Positions 25,180-37,211 of a DNA stretch of 64,000 nt are shown piece after piece. The DNA is from Oasisia sp. SBJ-2009 (Eukaryota > Annelida > Polychaeta > Sabellida > Siboglinidae): contig OZ024854.1 of assembly GCA_964017155.1 (NCBI GenBank), forward strand, positions 16,057,555 to 16,121,554, in the 5' to 3' direction. Both the position numbers and the translations under genes were made by a program. Below the pieces are notes generated by a model. The model was not told the DNA's origin. It did not search any database and was given only the letters and a program-made list of their open reading frames with translations. Position 1 is the stretch's first letter; each line of letters opens with the position of its first letter.

Positions 25180-27039
25180 AGAATCTCTGGGTCAAAATGA
25201 AGGTCAGTAGACTAAAGATCATGATCACTATGATCAACATCAAACTGGAAGTAGAGGTGGAAAGAAAAGGTTTGATGACCAAGAAGGTACCAAGACTAGA
25301 TGCCATACGAATAGGATCAAAGAAGATCGAATTCCAGCTTGAGAAACAAATCCGATACACTACAAGACCTAGACGACATCGACACCATGAGCGAAACCAT
25401 CACAGACATGATCCAACAAAGCGCGTCAAAAATAGCTAAGGCAATTAACAAGCACATAAATCGAGGATATCATCACCAACACTAGCCCTGATGACGAAAC
25501 GACAAGAAATTGCCGGAAACGGCGACAATAAACAACGAATAGAGCACGGAGAAACATGCAAGACCAAAAAGAAAGCAAGAGGGGACATCAGGAAATACAA
25601 CCAAGAGATCATACGAGAAACGAAAGGTCCGAAGAACGCAGAAGCTAGGCCAAGACAGACTGATTACATAAGCAGCGTAGGGAAATCCATGATCAAGATA
25701 AGATCACAGAACAAATAGAGGAATTCTACACCGAGTTATACGACTGCGAACAGAGTACCATAATCCACACTGACCCAAAAGAGGTACCATAGATACCATC
25801 ATGGGAGCTGGATGCAGCACTACGAGATATGAAGAATGGGACAGCAACAGGCAACGACCATTATAATCATTGATACATTGAAAGAAGGACAATATACCAT
25901 CCTGAAGACACTTGCTAAGCTGTACAATAAATGCTTATTAGAAAGATTAATACCCACAGCGTGGAAGAACGCTAAGATGATGATAATCTTAAAAAAGGGA
26001 ACTAAGAAAGACATCAAGAATTACAGGCCGATATGTCTACTATCAAATATCTATAAAGTGCTCACGAAAGTACTAATGAAAAGGATAAAGAAGACATTCG
26101 ACAAAAACCAGCCACGAGAGGAAGCTGGATTCAGAAGCGGATATTCAACGTCTTAAACCAACTAAGGAGAAGTGCAGAAGATGAAATATCCCACGCTGCA
26201 TCGCATTTGTCGAATAAGAGAGAGCATTCAACTTAGTGCAATCTCAAGCAGTACAGAATTCGCGTCAAGAACAGGTGATAGAAGACGTGTACATGGAACT
26301 CCTGAAAGAAATCTACACAAACAGCTCGATGGCAGTCCACCTACACAAAGAAAACAACAAGATCATCATCAGGAGAGGAGTACGACAGGGAGATACCATA
26401 TCGCCCAAGCTGTTCAAGGCAGCACTCGAAAGAATATTCCGATGACTGATTTGTGAAACCAGAGGCTTGAAGATAGACGGCGAATATCTTAGTCATCTTC
26501 GTTTAGCTGACGACATACTCATATGCGCTAATACACCACATGAGCTACAACAAATGCTACAGGAATTAGCTGATACAAGTGAAAATCAGGGTCAGAAGAT
26601 GAACAAGTCGTAGTCAAAGGTGATTATAGAAACCGACACACCAATATATGTCAAAAACACTCAGATCGAGAAAGTTGAAAGCTACATCTACCTGGGATAA
26701 AGAGACAAAACCCAATACTAGGAGACTCAAAGAAGAATCACGGCCGGATGAATAGCATTCGCCAATCACCGCGACCTCTTCAATGGTAATATTGGAACCT
26801 GCTTGAAGAGACAAGTCTATAACTCATGCGTACTTCCAGCAATGACATACGGCACGGAAACAACACGGAAAAATACCTAAAGGAAGACCGGCGAGACGTT
26901 GGAGAGACGAACTGGACGACTACTGGAAGGGTACCATCTGGCAGAGGATAACGCAACATAGGCATATGTGGAAGCAGCATGCTGAGGCATTCACCCAACC
27001 ACGGGACATGATGGGATGATGATGATGATGATGATGATA
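25180..27039 (+). mobile_element. RTE-like LINE, endonuclease-RT linker to 3' tail
   Basis: The + strand carries DLDDIDTMSETITDMI-like linker sequence near 25370, then (in frames at 25836 and 26236) TLAKLYNKCLLERLIPTAWK, NYRPICLLSNIYKVLTKVL, EEAGFRSGYSTS, EIYTNSSMAVHLHKENNK, RRGVRQGDTISPKLFKAALE, and near 26500 LRLADDILICANTPHELQQ with the A-D-D catalytic pair. It ends with QMWKQHAEAF-like sequence and a (GAT)n tail. G-V-R-Q-G-D-x-I-S-P-K-L-F is typical of RTE-type elements. Internal stops and small deletions disable it. Confidence 0.85.
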
Positions 27040-27052
27040 TACACATTCACAC

Positions 27053-27149
27053 AACCACCATACACACGCACATGTGTACGCCAGCACAAATGCACGCACG
27101 CACGCACGCACGTACGCCCGCACCCACGCACGCACGAACGCACGCACGA

Positions 27150-27210
<61 letters not shown>

Positions 27211-27236
27211 CCACACACGCGAACATACACCCAAAA
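27053..27236. repeat. CA/CGCA microsatellite just upstream of exon B2
   Basis: A (GAT)n LINE tail passes into CACGCA words and then pure (CA)n ending about 45 bp before the acceptor of B2. Equivalent arrays precede B4 and B6. Confidence 0.9.
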
Positions 27237-27279
27237 TACATGATTTATCGAATTTGTTTGTTTGTTTGTTTGTTTACAG

Positions 27280-27511
27280 CGTGTACGTCTGGACTTCGTC
27301 AACTTCGCTCTCCCCAACTGCAGCGATTGTAGTTGTGACAAAGTCACCATTTACGATGGAAGAGACGCCACAGCTCCATCGATACAGACACTCTGTGGCA
27401 GCGATCTGCCGGGAGACGTCGAATCCAGTGGGAATGAGTTGTTCGTTCACTTTGAGTCTGATGGCGCAGACAGAACTCGTGGGTTTCGAATCCGGTACTC
27501 AGCTATTGAAG
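27280..27511 (+). CDS. CUB exon B2 (second half of CUB 2)
   Basis: The acceptor TTGTTTGTTTACAG follows a (TTTG)n pyrimidine-rich stretch and the donor is GAAG|GTAAGG. The 232-base exon reads RVRLDFVNFALPNCSDCSCD, then [40 protein letters not shown] and [12 protein letters not shown]. The third and fourth CUB cysteines, the IYDG turn, the SSGN strand and the final GF-x-I-x-Y are all present, and the Asp in CDK and in ESDG could form the CUB calcium site. Where B4 and B6 have N-V-T it has DVES, so it lacks that glycosylation sequon. The intron start after it resembles those after B4 and B6. Confidence 0.9.
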
Positions 27512-27859
27512 GTAAGGAATGGTGATGAGATTAAAGGACATTTAATAACCGATACATATACATAATATATAATAATATAATAACATAAGAGTATTTGTCT
27601 ACGCAATAACTGTAGCAGTTAAGCCATTCAGAGGTGCGTTACACTTTACTAGATATATAGATTTCCTTTTAGACAGTTAAAATAGAGATGTAGTTGTAAA
27701 ATAAATTGATCAGTATAAATTGTTCAATATAAATAAATAATATTAGTCATAATAATACTAAAATACTAATACTGATAAATACGAATTAGTTATATTACAG
27801 GCAAAAATAATCATAATAATAAAATAGTTGATAAAAGTAGATATTTAAATGTTCAAATA

Positions 27860-29222
27860 TTATAAATGTTCGTTCAAAGGGAAAACGCTCTTTTAAAAAG
27901 CAATGTCTTCAGTTGCTTTTTGAACGAAATGAGACAGTGTGCGGCACGCATGGCAAACAGCACATTGTTCTAGAGGCGTGGTGCAGCACTTGACAATGCT
28001 TTGTCTACCTGAACATGTAGTCTGCATCGTGGATGCTTCAGCAGCACGTGAGCGTGAGCGGAGCGTATCGCACGGGTCGGCAGGTAAGGAATTAGTAGGT
28101 CGGTCAAGTATAACGTAACTTGGCCGTGAAGTCTGCGAAACATCAACAGTAGCAGCTTGTACTCAATCCGTTGTTTGATCGGAAGCCAGTGAAGATCGAC
28201 CAGAACAGCACTGACGCTGTCGTGTTTCTTCGTTCTGGTTATGAGACGAGCAGCAGTGTTTTGCACTGTTTGGAGTCTAATGAGAAGATGATCGGAAATG
28301 CCGTACAGCAGGCAGTTTCCATTGTCAAGGCGATACATCACGTAGGTATGAACCATAATTTCTGTGGTTTTCCGGTCAAGAAGATTTCGAATTCTTCCAA
28401 TGAAGTCGAGATTGAAATATGCCACACGACAAATGTGTTTCACGTGGTTCTTCATACTTAGGGCATCATCAAAGAAAACGCGAATGTTCTTAGCTACAGT
28501 GGAAAAAGGCACAATGGTATTACCAAGTTCTATGTGCGGCATAGAAAGTTTATTTATGATATATGGTGCACCCATCACAATAATTTAAGGTTTTGCAGCA
28601 TTGAATTTAAATTTATTCATACCCATCCATTTTTGTATTTCTGCGACACCTACTTGAATGCGCTTCACTGCCTGAATTTTATCTCTTTAATCGTTCGTAT
28701 CGAATGCTGTGGAAAGATCTAGTAGCACTAGTATGGCGCTCATCTAGTATACAGAGCAAATTATTGCGTACTCTTAGCAGTGCTGTCTCTGTGCAATGGT
28801 TTGGAGATAAGCGGATAGCATTTGGTCATATAGGTCGTTGTCTAACAAATGTTTAGAGAAACGGACAGCAACGACCTCTACGATTTTGGACAAAGACACA
28901 GGTTTGACACTGGACGATAGTTCTTGTCGTCATTTGCACCAAGCGTTGTTTTCTTCAGCAACGGAGTTACGAGAGAGTTTTTAAAGGCGGACGGGAAACA
29001 TCCTGTCGATACGTTCATTATATCAGAGATGACTGGTGCTAGAGTGAATAAGTTGGCCTTCGGCAGATGAATAAAAATCGGATCCAACTTGAACGATGTA
29101 CAGGCTGATTTGCTGACCAATTTGTTTATCTCGTCGGTTGTGGTTGGCGTGAACGATGACATATACGAAGAAGTACCACAGGGCTCATCGGGATGCGTAT
29201 ATATTAGATATAAATTATTCAC
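27860..29222 (-). mobile_element. L2/CR1-like LINE with internal deletion
   Basis: The minus strand reads, at 29222-28878, SSFTPTTTDEINKLV and NSLVTPLLKK..NYRPVSNL (RT start), then jumps to a 202-residue open frame (28578-27970) with IRVFFDDALSMKNHV, NTAARLITRTKKHDSV, VDLHWLPIKQRIEYKLLLL and LSSAAPRLW-like sequence. The catalytic Y-A-D-D segment between them is largely lost. The 3' end lies towards 27860. At its other end it abuts a (GTCC)n array. The LHWLP-x-K-R-I motif is diagnostic of L2/CR1-type elements. Confidence 0.85.
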
Positions 29223-29236
29223 TTGAATTCAATTAT

Positions 29237-29461
29237 TCCGTCCGTCCGTCCGTCCGTCCGTCCGTCCGTCCGTCCGTCCGTCCGTCCGTCCGTCCGTCCG
29301 TCCGTCCGTCCGTCCGTCCGTCCGTCCGTCCGTCCGTCCGTCCGTCCGTCCGTCCGTCCGTCCGTCCGTCCGTCCGTCCGTCCGTCCGTCCGTCCGTCCG
29401 TCCGTCCGTCCGTCCGTCCGTCCGTCCGTCCGTCCGTCCGTCCGTCCGTCCGTCCGTCCGT
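29237..29461. repeat. (GTCC)n array, about 56 perfect units
   Basis: Roughly 225 bases of almost uninterrupted GTCC, followed by CCCTCC words. The predicted Ser-Val-Arg-Pro and Thr-Asp-Gly-Arg repeats on the two strands are artefacts. It sits in the B2-A3 intron. Confidence 0.95.
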
Positions 29462-29693
29462 ACCCCTCCCTCCCTCCCTCTCCATTCCACCCTCCAATCC
29501 TCCCTCCAACTATATCCCCCGGTCCAGGATTTACGGAACATTGGTGTAAAAACTAGTGGATTAGTGTTATAAACGCTGTGGTCAAAGTTGACAATCGTAA
29601 TACCGTTAGTAACAAGTCATAATCGTAGAACTAAACGTTGTTTATAATAAATTTTAAATTGTATAAGCGTTATGTTATTATTGTTCATTGCAG

Positions 29694-29809
29694 GAGCATG
29701 CCATGGTGGATTGGCAGTTTTGACTGGACCAAGTGGAGTGTTTTCTACCAGGAGCAGTTACTACAGGAACGAGAGGTGCAGCTGGAAAATTGAAGTCGAC
29801 AAAGGAAAG
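29694..29809 (+). CDS. CUB exon A3 (first half of CUB 3)
   Basis: The acceptor is TTGTTCATTGCAG and the donor AAAG|GTGAGG. The 116-base exon gives 38 codons: ACHGGLAVLTGPSGVFS, then YYRNERCSWKIEVDKGK. Both first-half cysteines and the C-x-W motif are in place. It belongs to the odd subtype with A5 (HGGL/NDGL, VFS/TFS, YYxNE, IEVDK). The intron start after it shares a GAGGATTTAATAGCA / AAGGACTTAGTAGCA segment with that after A5, supporting duplication of the whole pair. Confidence 0.88.
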
Positions 29810-29819
29810 GTGAGGATTT

Positions 29820-30650
29820 AATAGCATTGTTTTGAAGTAAGTTTTCTCTTCGACCTGAAAAACACATTGACATGTTTGACGTCCTGTTTTGCAACATATT
29901 AGAATTACATTTTTTGCCGGTGGAAGCAATATCTTAATAGTACAAGATAACACAGTTTTTAATAAAAACACAAGCACGCACACATGCCAAACACACTAAA
30001 ACATATATGAACGCAAGCACACACGCACGCTCACCATACAAACCGAACATAGTCACGTGCTCACATGGTCACATGCTCACATGTTCACATGCTCACATGC
30101 TCACACAAATAAAAGTATGTGTTTCTTTAGTCATTTTACCATTAACAGTGACCATTCAGGATTTCCCCATTTTAACAAAACCCTAGCAACAATGATTGTG
30201 AGGTGGAGTGAGAGACGTTGACCTGACTGATAGGTCAGGGAGCAATGTTTACTACAAATGCCCTTTTATCGTATCATTCGCCATTCCACCAAATAAATAG
30301 GGTTGAACCTCAAGATTGGGTATAAGCCCGAAAGTTGTCGAACTTCCTTGGGTTATCCAGTTTTTTTTTATATAAACCTGACACTTCGGGAAACCCCACC
30401 ATGAAATTGGGTTATATATATATATATATATATATATAAATCCTATATTTGTCATAATAGCAGTGGATCAAATTTGGAAATGATAATGCATTTAACATAT
30501 TTTGTACTGTAATAATAATAATAATTAATAACTTTATTGATGTATTAGTCTCCCGAGCATGAGTCACAAGTCTCATGATGTATTTTATATATGGCTGTAG
30601 TGGTTTCTGGAATGAATGCTCAACATATTACTGCATATACGACAACGTTG
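29820..30650. other. A3-B3 intron start with an 8-bp repeat and short (TA)n
   Basis: Between 30053 and 30104 an approximate TCACATGC / TCACATGT octamer recurs six or seven times. A short (TA)n lies at 30413-30437. Around 30520 an AATAACTTTATTGA motif resembles the 3' end of the minus-strand LINEs at 47224 and 55063, but no coding remnant is seen. Confidence 0.5.
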
Positions 30651-30654
30651 ACTG

Positions 30655-30772
30655 TGTGCGTGTGTATGTGTGCGTGTGTATGTGCGTGCGCGTGTGTGTG
30701 TGTGCGTGTGCGTATGCATGCACGTGTGCACGTTTGCGAGTGTGCGCGTGTGCACGTGTGCATGTGTGTGTT
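30655..30772. repeat. GT/GC-rich microsatellite in the A3-B3 intron
   Basis: Alternating GTGTGC/GCGTGT words with CATGCACG interruptions. Similar in kind to the array after A2. Confidence 0.85.
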
Positions 30773-30779
30773 ATATTAC

Positions 30780-32085
30780 TGCATTATTATATTCACTAAG
30801 ACAATTGTTGTCATCTATGACAGATGAGTAATATGACAACAAAAGCTCAAACTAAAATAAGTGCTTCTTTATTTTGAATATATTATTTTGCTACTTCATC
30901 GAGGATGCACGGCTCCTGAATAGCACACAACTAACAGCGCACTGTTAATGGGAATGACCATGAACGCCACTTGTTAATGTCCGTTGCATTTATATAACAT
31001 CGGCCAAATCCACCTTTATCTGCCATAGTCGACAGCTGAGTGTGTTGTAAATACAGTGCAAATATACCATTTGTTAGATGTCATGTGCAATTACAACTTA
31101 CATACTTTTATTTAAAAAAATAAGTAGAATATTTGCATTCAATGGTAATTCGATTGATAATCTTTTCTCCGCTTGCAGTGAGTTATTGAATACAGTTGTT
31201 AGTAACCACTTGCCAGTTTCCACATTGAATAGATGCAAAACATGTAGATCTTGAGAATGTTTTTAGATATATGAGGTGCATAAGTGAACATTATACATTT
31301 ACTTAGATCCGCATTGGCCAACTGTAATTGGGATTTTATGTTACAACACGATGATTTTAACACGACACATTAATAATTTGCTAGCACTTTCACTGAACTA
31401 CATAATACACATTGTTCTATGAGAATAATAAGAATACAATAAGTTAAGCCATGACTTACAAAGGGAAAAGTACATTCTTGTGAGAGCAAAAATAATCTCT
31501 AAAAACAATTCTTGCACGTAAATAAGAAATCTAGAGGAAAGAAAATAATACAATAATTAGCTAATTAACATTTTGAGACAAACTGAACAGAATTACTGTA
31601 AGTCTATTCTAGAATCCTTTTCTTGCGACAATAAAATCCTTAAAATAGATTAGAAATAACCAATTTCGTTGTAAATTTTGGACTGGTAACATGGTCAGAG
31701 TCAGAACGATATCATCTACCGGGGGTATGTGCCATGGAAGAACACAAATACTGAGTGTATATAAGGAATATGAATGGAAATATTATAATGACCATGATAA
31801 TATTGACATATACACCTTAGAAAAGCTACTACTCATTACTTCAGATTTGTAATAACTTTAATATCCAGACATTTCTAGACAAGATGAAAGTGACAAAGTC
31901 GTTCGTTTATTCAAAATGGATGATGATATTCTCCAAAAATTCTTGCTCAACTCTTTGAGCTCAGGTTAGATAATTATAAATCATTTGATGAAATGCTGAT
32001 GAAAATCTATATGATTAAACAAAATGTCAACCTCCATGGCATAGTTGGAGGTAACTGAAAAATAAGTGTTTATGGACACAAACCA
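30780..32085. other. Intron sequence without recognised features
   Basis: AT-rich single-copy-looking sequence. No exon, RNA gene or element motif was found. Confidence 0.5.
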
Positions 32086-32089
32086 TTTA

Positions 32090-32560
32090 ATTGGGTGATG
32101 TACGTGGGATTATATATAATTGGTAGAATAGTTACTTTGAAAAAAGGAAACAATGTGTATATATTGATAATGTAAATTGTAAAGTTTTTTTGACATATTA
32201 TGCGGAGTACCACAAGATTGAATGTGTGGATTGTTTTTTGGTTTATATCAATGATTTATGGAACGTTTCGGACATATTTTATTTGCAGATGGCACTAACA
32301 TGTTGTGCTGATGACCCAGGTATGCTGAGTGCAGGAGGCAATCGGGATAGACTTAATATATTAACAACACTACAAATTAACAGATCCTGTTATTTTAAAT
32401 AAATTCTTACTTTTTCTATTTGTACATTTTATATTTTTACAAGTCTCATAACTCTTTGAGTGATCCCATGGTACACAATGATGATGTCTGAATGTGTTGT
32501 ATGTGTGTGTTTTGAATATTAATGCATGTATGCATGAAGTGAGACTAATAAACTACTATT
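32090..32560 (+). mobile_element. Decayed LINE RT fragment with 3' tail
   Basis: The + strand reads a degraded GVPQ-like block then FLVYINDLWNVSDIFYLQ (32234-32290) and a shifted ADGTNM segment where Y-A-D-D-T should be. The sequence near 32540 (AATAAACTACTATTACTACT) looks like a LINE 3' end. It is followed by a trinucleotide array. Confidence 0.6.
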
Positions 32561-32572
32561 ACTACTACTATT

Positions 32573-32610
32573 ACACCACCACCACCACCACCACCACCAC
32601 CACCACCACC
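32573..32610. repeat. (ACC)n trinucleotide array
   Basis: About twelve ACC units immediately follow the LINE 3' end. Confidence 0.9.
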
Positions 32611-32644
32611 AACATTAACGGCTTTTGTTTGTTTATCAGCGTGA

Positions 32645-33015
32645 TCTATACAATGCTGCCACCTCACGGACACTGCCGATATATATTTTTATAAACAAGT
32701 GCAAATTTGTATTTCTATTTATTATTTGTATTTCTATTTATTTGGTGTGAATAATAAGTTTAATTTTGAATAGTTTTATAATACAGCATTATTTGATAAA
32801 AAAAGATATCCTTATTTAATTTGTATGCTATCCGTGTGGGGCTAGACAATGCTGCCACCTCACGGATACTGGTTAATCCTACCGTAATTCTTATTTTATA
32901 AACAACTGTAAATTTGAATTTTTACTTACTTTTGTGTTAATATAAGTTCAATGTTGAATACTTTTCATATGATATTATTATCTTGTAAAAGTATATCGTT
33001 ATTTTAATTTTTATT
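32645..33015. repeat. Tandem duplication, about 200 bp per unit, with a conserved 15-mer
   Basis: Two diverged units each start with ACAATGCTGCCACCTCACGG, continue with TATAAACAA and an AATTTG...TATTT stretch, and end in a TTATTTAATTT-like segment. The core GCTGCCACCTCACGG also occurs at about 1888 and at about 33129, where it is followed by a (G)GGTAACCGA-like stretch. Confidence 0.75.
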
Positions 33016-33279
33016 TCATAGTTGGCCTGAGAACCAATCAACATATCTACCCTAATCTGGGGTAAGGCTACCCGGATGTAGAAACTTAAGAACCATTAAT
33101 TACCCAGGCGGAGTTGAGGGGCTTAAAAGTGCTGCCACCTCACGGAGTCTGGGTAACCGAGGATAAACGATCTCACGCCCTATGTTCCTTGTTGAACTAT
33201 GGCTCATATTACGTCATAGTACACTATCTACATTTCGTTATTTATACTGTTTATATTTTACGTTTTGCTTTATTTCCAG

Positions 33280-33514
33280 CGTGTTCAGTTGCACTTCACC
33301 AGATTCGACCTCGGAGATTGCAGCGATACGTGCGACTGCAATAGAGTCTACATATATGATGGAAGTGACGACGCAACGCCACTGATACACTCTATATGTC
33401 ACTGGAAATCCTTAGTTGGCAATATCATATCCAGCGGAAATACGGTTTTCGTTTATTTCGAATCTAATTATTACTATAGAAACGGATTTGAGATAACGTA
33501 TTCATTCGTTGAAG
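33280..33514 (+). CDS. CUB exon B3 (second half of CUB 3)
   Basis: The acceptor is TGCTTTATTTCCAG and the donor GAAG|GTAAGA. The 235-base exon gives RVQLHFTRFDLGDCSDTCDC, then NRVYIYDGSDDATPL, SICHWKSLV, IISSGNTVFVYFESN and GFEITYSFVEG. All second-half CUB landmarks are present except that the usual CG after the fourth cysteine is C-H-W. It pairs with A3 and resembles B5 (LHFTRF, YYYR, VEG). It lies about 0.9 kb upstream of A4, one of the shorter introns here. Confidence 0.9.
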
Positions 33515-34391
33515 GTAAGACAATTTCCTATGGTAATACTGTCTTAATTAGATCACTCTACGATAGTATTGGTACATAGGTAAAACCAATGTTTGCAATA
33601 TTGCTTAGAAATATTTTTTACAAAGAAAAACAACATTTACAAAATAATATAATGAAACCATAATGTGAGTAAGCGCACCATCAATTCGGCAGATTGTTCT
33701 TCTAGACTTTAGAGGCGCAGTCTACTAGCGAATTATTGCCACAAACCATGTTTGTTATATTTGATAGTCATAAAAACAGTATAAAAACACGTTACAACAC
33801 TTCATATTTGTAGTCAATATTTTAAATAAATAATCTTCAAGAATACATTTATAACACGTACCGTTCATTATTCTACACATTCGTACATCACTATGGGTTA
33901 AGACAATAAACACAGGGTATAATACAACATTCGTGATTTGCGGCGTAGTCGTTGATATTTGCTGCTTTCCATTGTAAATAAAAACTATTCCATTAGACAC
34001 TCTCTTGTGTCTGATCCAACGATCCAACCTGCGCTATGCTTATCTGACAAAGGGGAATGAAAACAGCGTATCACAGTGACACCCCCACCTCATGAAAGAG
34101 TGACCTTCTACCACAGTCGCTCTTCCGTCTGACTCTGCCTGAATATGTGGCGATAGGAGGCCATGGGACATAGTAAACATCAGACATGCTGCATTTCATA
34201 CGCCGCTGCTTGATAGTGTCTGAGAGTAATTAACAACACAGTGTACACTGTCTGCGCCCCTTATATACCCAACAAAGGAGACATTCTGGGGCGTTGCCAC
34301 GACCAATTAATCTACAACTATTATGTTACCTTAAATGGGCCATGGCCTACTACAATATGTTATGTAAGGATTGTTTTGCATGTTTCTGCAG
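33515..34391. other. B3-A4 intron without recognised elements
   Basis: No transposon or RNA motif was seen. The first 20 bases resemble the start of the B5-A6 intron (GTAAGACAA followed by TTGC / TTTCC). Confidence 0.5.
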
Positions 34392-34501
34392 GAGCGTGTG
34401 GCAATGAGACGGCGGTACTGGCTGAGGCACGAGGAGAGTTTGGATCCAACTATGGTAAAGACGAAAGTTGTCAATGGAGAATACAAGTCGACCAAGACCA
34501 G
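34392..34501 (+). CDS. CUB exon A4 (first half of CUB 4)
   Basis: The acceptor is TGCATGTTTCTGCAG and the donor CCAG|GTAAAC. The 110-base exon reads ACGNETAVLAEARGEFGSNY, then GKDESCQWRIQVDQDQ. It contains an N-E-T glycosylation sequon just after the first cysteine. It is almost identical at the DNA level to A6, including the first ten or so intron bases on both sides, so the CUB 4 and CUB 6 halves are the youngest duplicates in the array. Confidence 0.92.
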
Positions 34502-35283
34502 GTAAACATGTCCGCTTTTTATGGCTGGTCATCTCTTTCAAAACACAGTTTAATGCAATACATGTAATACATCGTGTGTGAATGCATGCACATGTAGGCA
34601 ATAACTATGCATATTGTGTTACCATAGCTTTCCTGGACAGTGGCAAAAAAGGAAAGAAATAATTGTACTGACATAGTAGGTAGGCAGGCAAGTTGGTAGG
34701 TATTTAGGGACTATCCCACATCGGTTAAAAATTCCTTGTCCAAAGAGACGTTTTAGAGCATATTTGGATTTCATGCATGGGCAACTGAAAAAAAATGCTT
34801 ACATTTGTCATTCTCCCAAACCTTTTGTTTATAATCTAAGCCTGGAGTCCAGGTAACATGGTTGTTGTAACAACACATTAAACAATAACATTGAATGTGT
34901 ATTGTACGAACTGAATGTGCGCGGCAAGCCAAAATACTCACTAAGAGATTTATGTTAACGAAGCAAAAGTATTATGGAGTGAACAATATTGCACCGATTA
35001 CCGTTAAATGCCCTCGTTTTATCCACGGGGCATTAGGGTTTCACTTTATTTTGTTTCATATGCTTGGCTCACCTGCAGTTTTCTAGAGTTATTTCTGGGT
35101 ACAAACTATGCGATATTCAAGTATCAAAGAAGCTACTAAAATGTAATTTTCATGTAGTTTGAATAAGTTAATATTAAAATGTGCAGCAGTAGTGATATAA
35201 TTATTACAGTTATCCAATCTCGATAGTATTGTTTATATAATAATCTATAAATGTGTTTACGTCTTCAGTCCGCGTTCTCTGAG

Positions 35284-35286
<3 letters not shown>
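34502..35286. other. A4-B4 intron start without elements
   Basis: The first 150 bases are related to the introns after A2 and A6, sharing GTAAAC, then TGTGTGAATG-like words and ATAGCTTTCCTGG / AGAGCTTTCCTAG / ATAGCTTTCCTAG. Nothing else was recognised. Confidence 0.55.

Positions 35287-35328
<42 letters not shown>
35287..35328. repeat. (TA)n microsatellite
   Basis: About 40 bases of TA dinucleotide in the A4-B4 intron. Confidence 0.9.
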
Positions 35329-35534
35329 TATATTTCCATTCCAATATTTAACGTCTTATCAACCCTTACAAGTGTTCACAAATAGTGAGGATCAAATTTA
35401 CTTTTGCGTTATACTAGTATGTATATATCAAGTTAAGAACATTTGGCATTTATTGATTTAGTGTTTGACTGAGTGTTTTGTACTTTTTTGTTTTGTTTTA
35501 ACAATATATTCCATATAATTTATTGTAGTAGTTG

Positions 35535-36185
35535 TAGTAGTAGTTCCTTTATTCAAAACTTTGAATACATTATACAAAATACATATGTATATTTGTGTAT
35601 ACACAATGTTTCAAGGGGCAAACAGGGAGTCTTGACTTTAAGTAAGTTTACCTCAGACAATCTTATTAAGGTATACGTATTACAGTTGCCACATGTGCAC
35701 TTGTCTACATATTGGAATCAGTGCATGTTATCATATAAATATTGAACACAGCAGTTAACAGATATTAAAATAGCAAATTTCAGTATGATAACAATCACAT
35801 TTCTTCGGTAACATATTTGTAAAATAGACACTTTTTGTATTTCGATTTAAATGCATTTATAATATTTATGTGTTTTGTGTCGTTACTCAGAGAATTCCAC
35901 AATCGCATTCCGTATACACAGAGGTTCATTGATCGCAATGTGGAATGAACACGTATTCGTTCTAGATCGTGACAGGCTCTCTGTGAATACGATGTTTCCC
36001 GTTTAACAAAGATAAGCTGAATGTTTGATGGCAAACAGTTATAATAAGCTTTGTATGTAAACAATGCTCTTTGTAATTCAATAATACCTAGACATTTCAA
36101 GACACGCAACTATTGAAAAAGTGGAGTTGTGTGATCCAAACGCTTGGCACCATACATAATGCGAATACTTGTTTTTGCATCAAGA
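35535..36185 (-). mobile_element. LINE C-terminal region and 3' tail
   Basis: The minus strand from 36109 to 35795 reads VLKCLGIIELQRALFTYKAY, a Jockey/CR1-like C-terminal pattern, followed by NLCVYGMRLWNSLSNDTKHI (the LWNSL block) and FKSKYKKCLF. The 3' end lies near 35535, where GAATAAAGGAACTACTACTA marks the tail. The RT core is absent. Confidence 0.75.
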
Positions 36186-36309
36186 CTATACCATTAATAT
36201 ATGTTGTATATGTATTACCCCATATTTCTATGCAGTATGTTAAATATGGCAAAAACAGTAAAATACTAAAAGGTCATATTTTCTAAGATAACTTACTAAG
36301 CTACGTACA

Positions 36310-37200
36310 TACGTAGGTATGTAGAATGGGACAGCAACATGCAACGACCATATAAACATTGAGACATTGAAAGCAGGAGAATATACCATCTCGAAGACAC
36401 TTGCTAAGCTGTACACTAAATGCTTATCAGAAAGACGAATACTCACAGCGTGGAAGAATGATAAGATGATGTTAATGTTCAAGAAAGGAAATAAGGAAGA
36501 CCTCAAGAATCACATACCAATATGTATACTATCAAACATCTATACAGTACTCACGAAAGTTCTAACGAAAAGGCTAGAGAAGACATTCGATGAACACCAG
36601 CCACAAGAACAAGCTGGATTCAGAAGCGGATACTTAACGACAGACCATACCCACGTCGTAGACCAACTAAAGGAAAAGTGCAGAGAATATAATATCCCAC
36701 TCTGCAGCGCATTCTTCGACTACGAAAAAGCCGTCGACTCAGTGCAGACTCAAGCAGTACTGACCTCGCTTCAAGAACAGGGATAGCAGATGTGTATATC
36801 AAACTTCTGAATGAAATCTACACCAAGAGCTCGATGACAGTCCACCTACAAAAAGAAAGCAACAAGATCAGCATCAGGAGAGGTGTACGACAGGGAGATA
36901 CTATATCGCCCAAGCTGTTCATGGCAGCACTCGAAAGCTTATTTAGATGATTAACTTGGGAAACCAGAGGCTTGAAGATAGACGACGAATATCTTAATCA
37001 TCTTCACTTCGCCAACAACATACTCATATGCGCTAATACACCACACGAGCTACAACAAATGCTACAGGAATTAACTGATGAAAGTGACAATCAAGGTTTG
37101 AAGATAAACAAGTCGACACACCAATATATGTCAACAACACTCAGATCGAGAATGTTGAAAGCTACAACTTCCTGTGACAGAGATACAGTACCAGAGACCA
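36310..37200 (+). mobile_element. Second copy of the RTE-like LINE
   Basis: The + strand repeats the RT of the element at 25180-27039: TISKTLAKLYTKCLSERRIL, ICILSNIYTVLTKVLTKRLE, EQAGFRSGYLTTDHTHVVDQ, IPLCSAFFDYEKAVDSVQTQ, then in a second frame HFANNILICANTPHELQQML, where the catalytic A-D-D has become A-N-N. It stops abruptly at the (CGGG)n array, so its 3' end is lost. The opening GAATGGGACAGCAACATGCAACG matches 25832 onward in the first copy. Confidence 0.85.
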
Positions 37201-37211
37201 AAACCAAGACA

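Noticed and set aside
29156..29572. Long Ser-Val-Arg-Pro and Thr-Asp-Gly-Arg frames
   Set aside because: Pure (GTCC)n tetranucleotide repeat read in different frames; not a protein gene.
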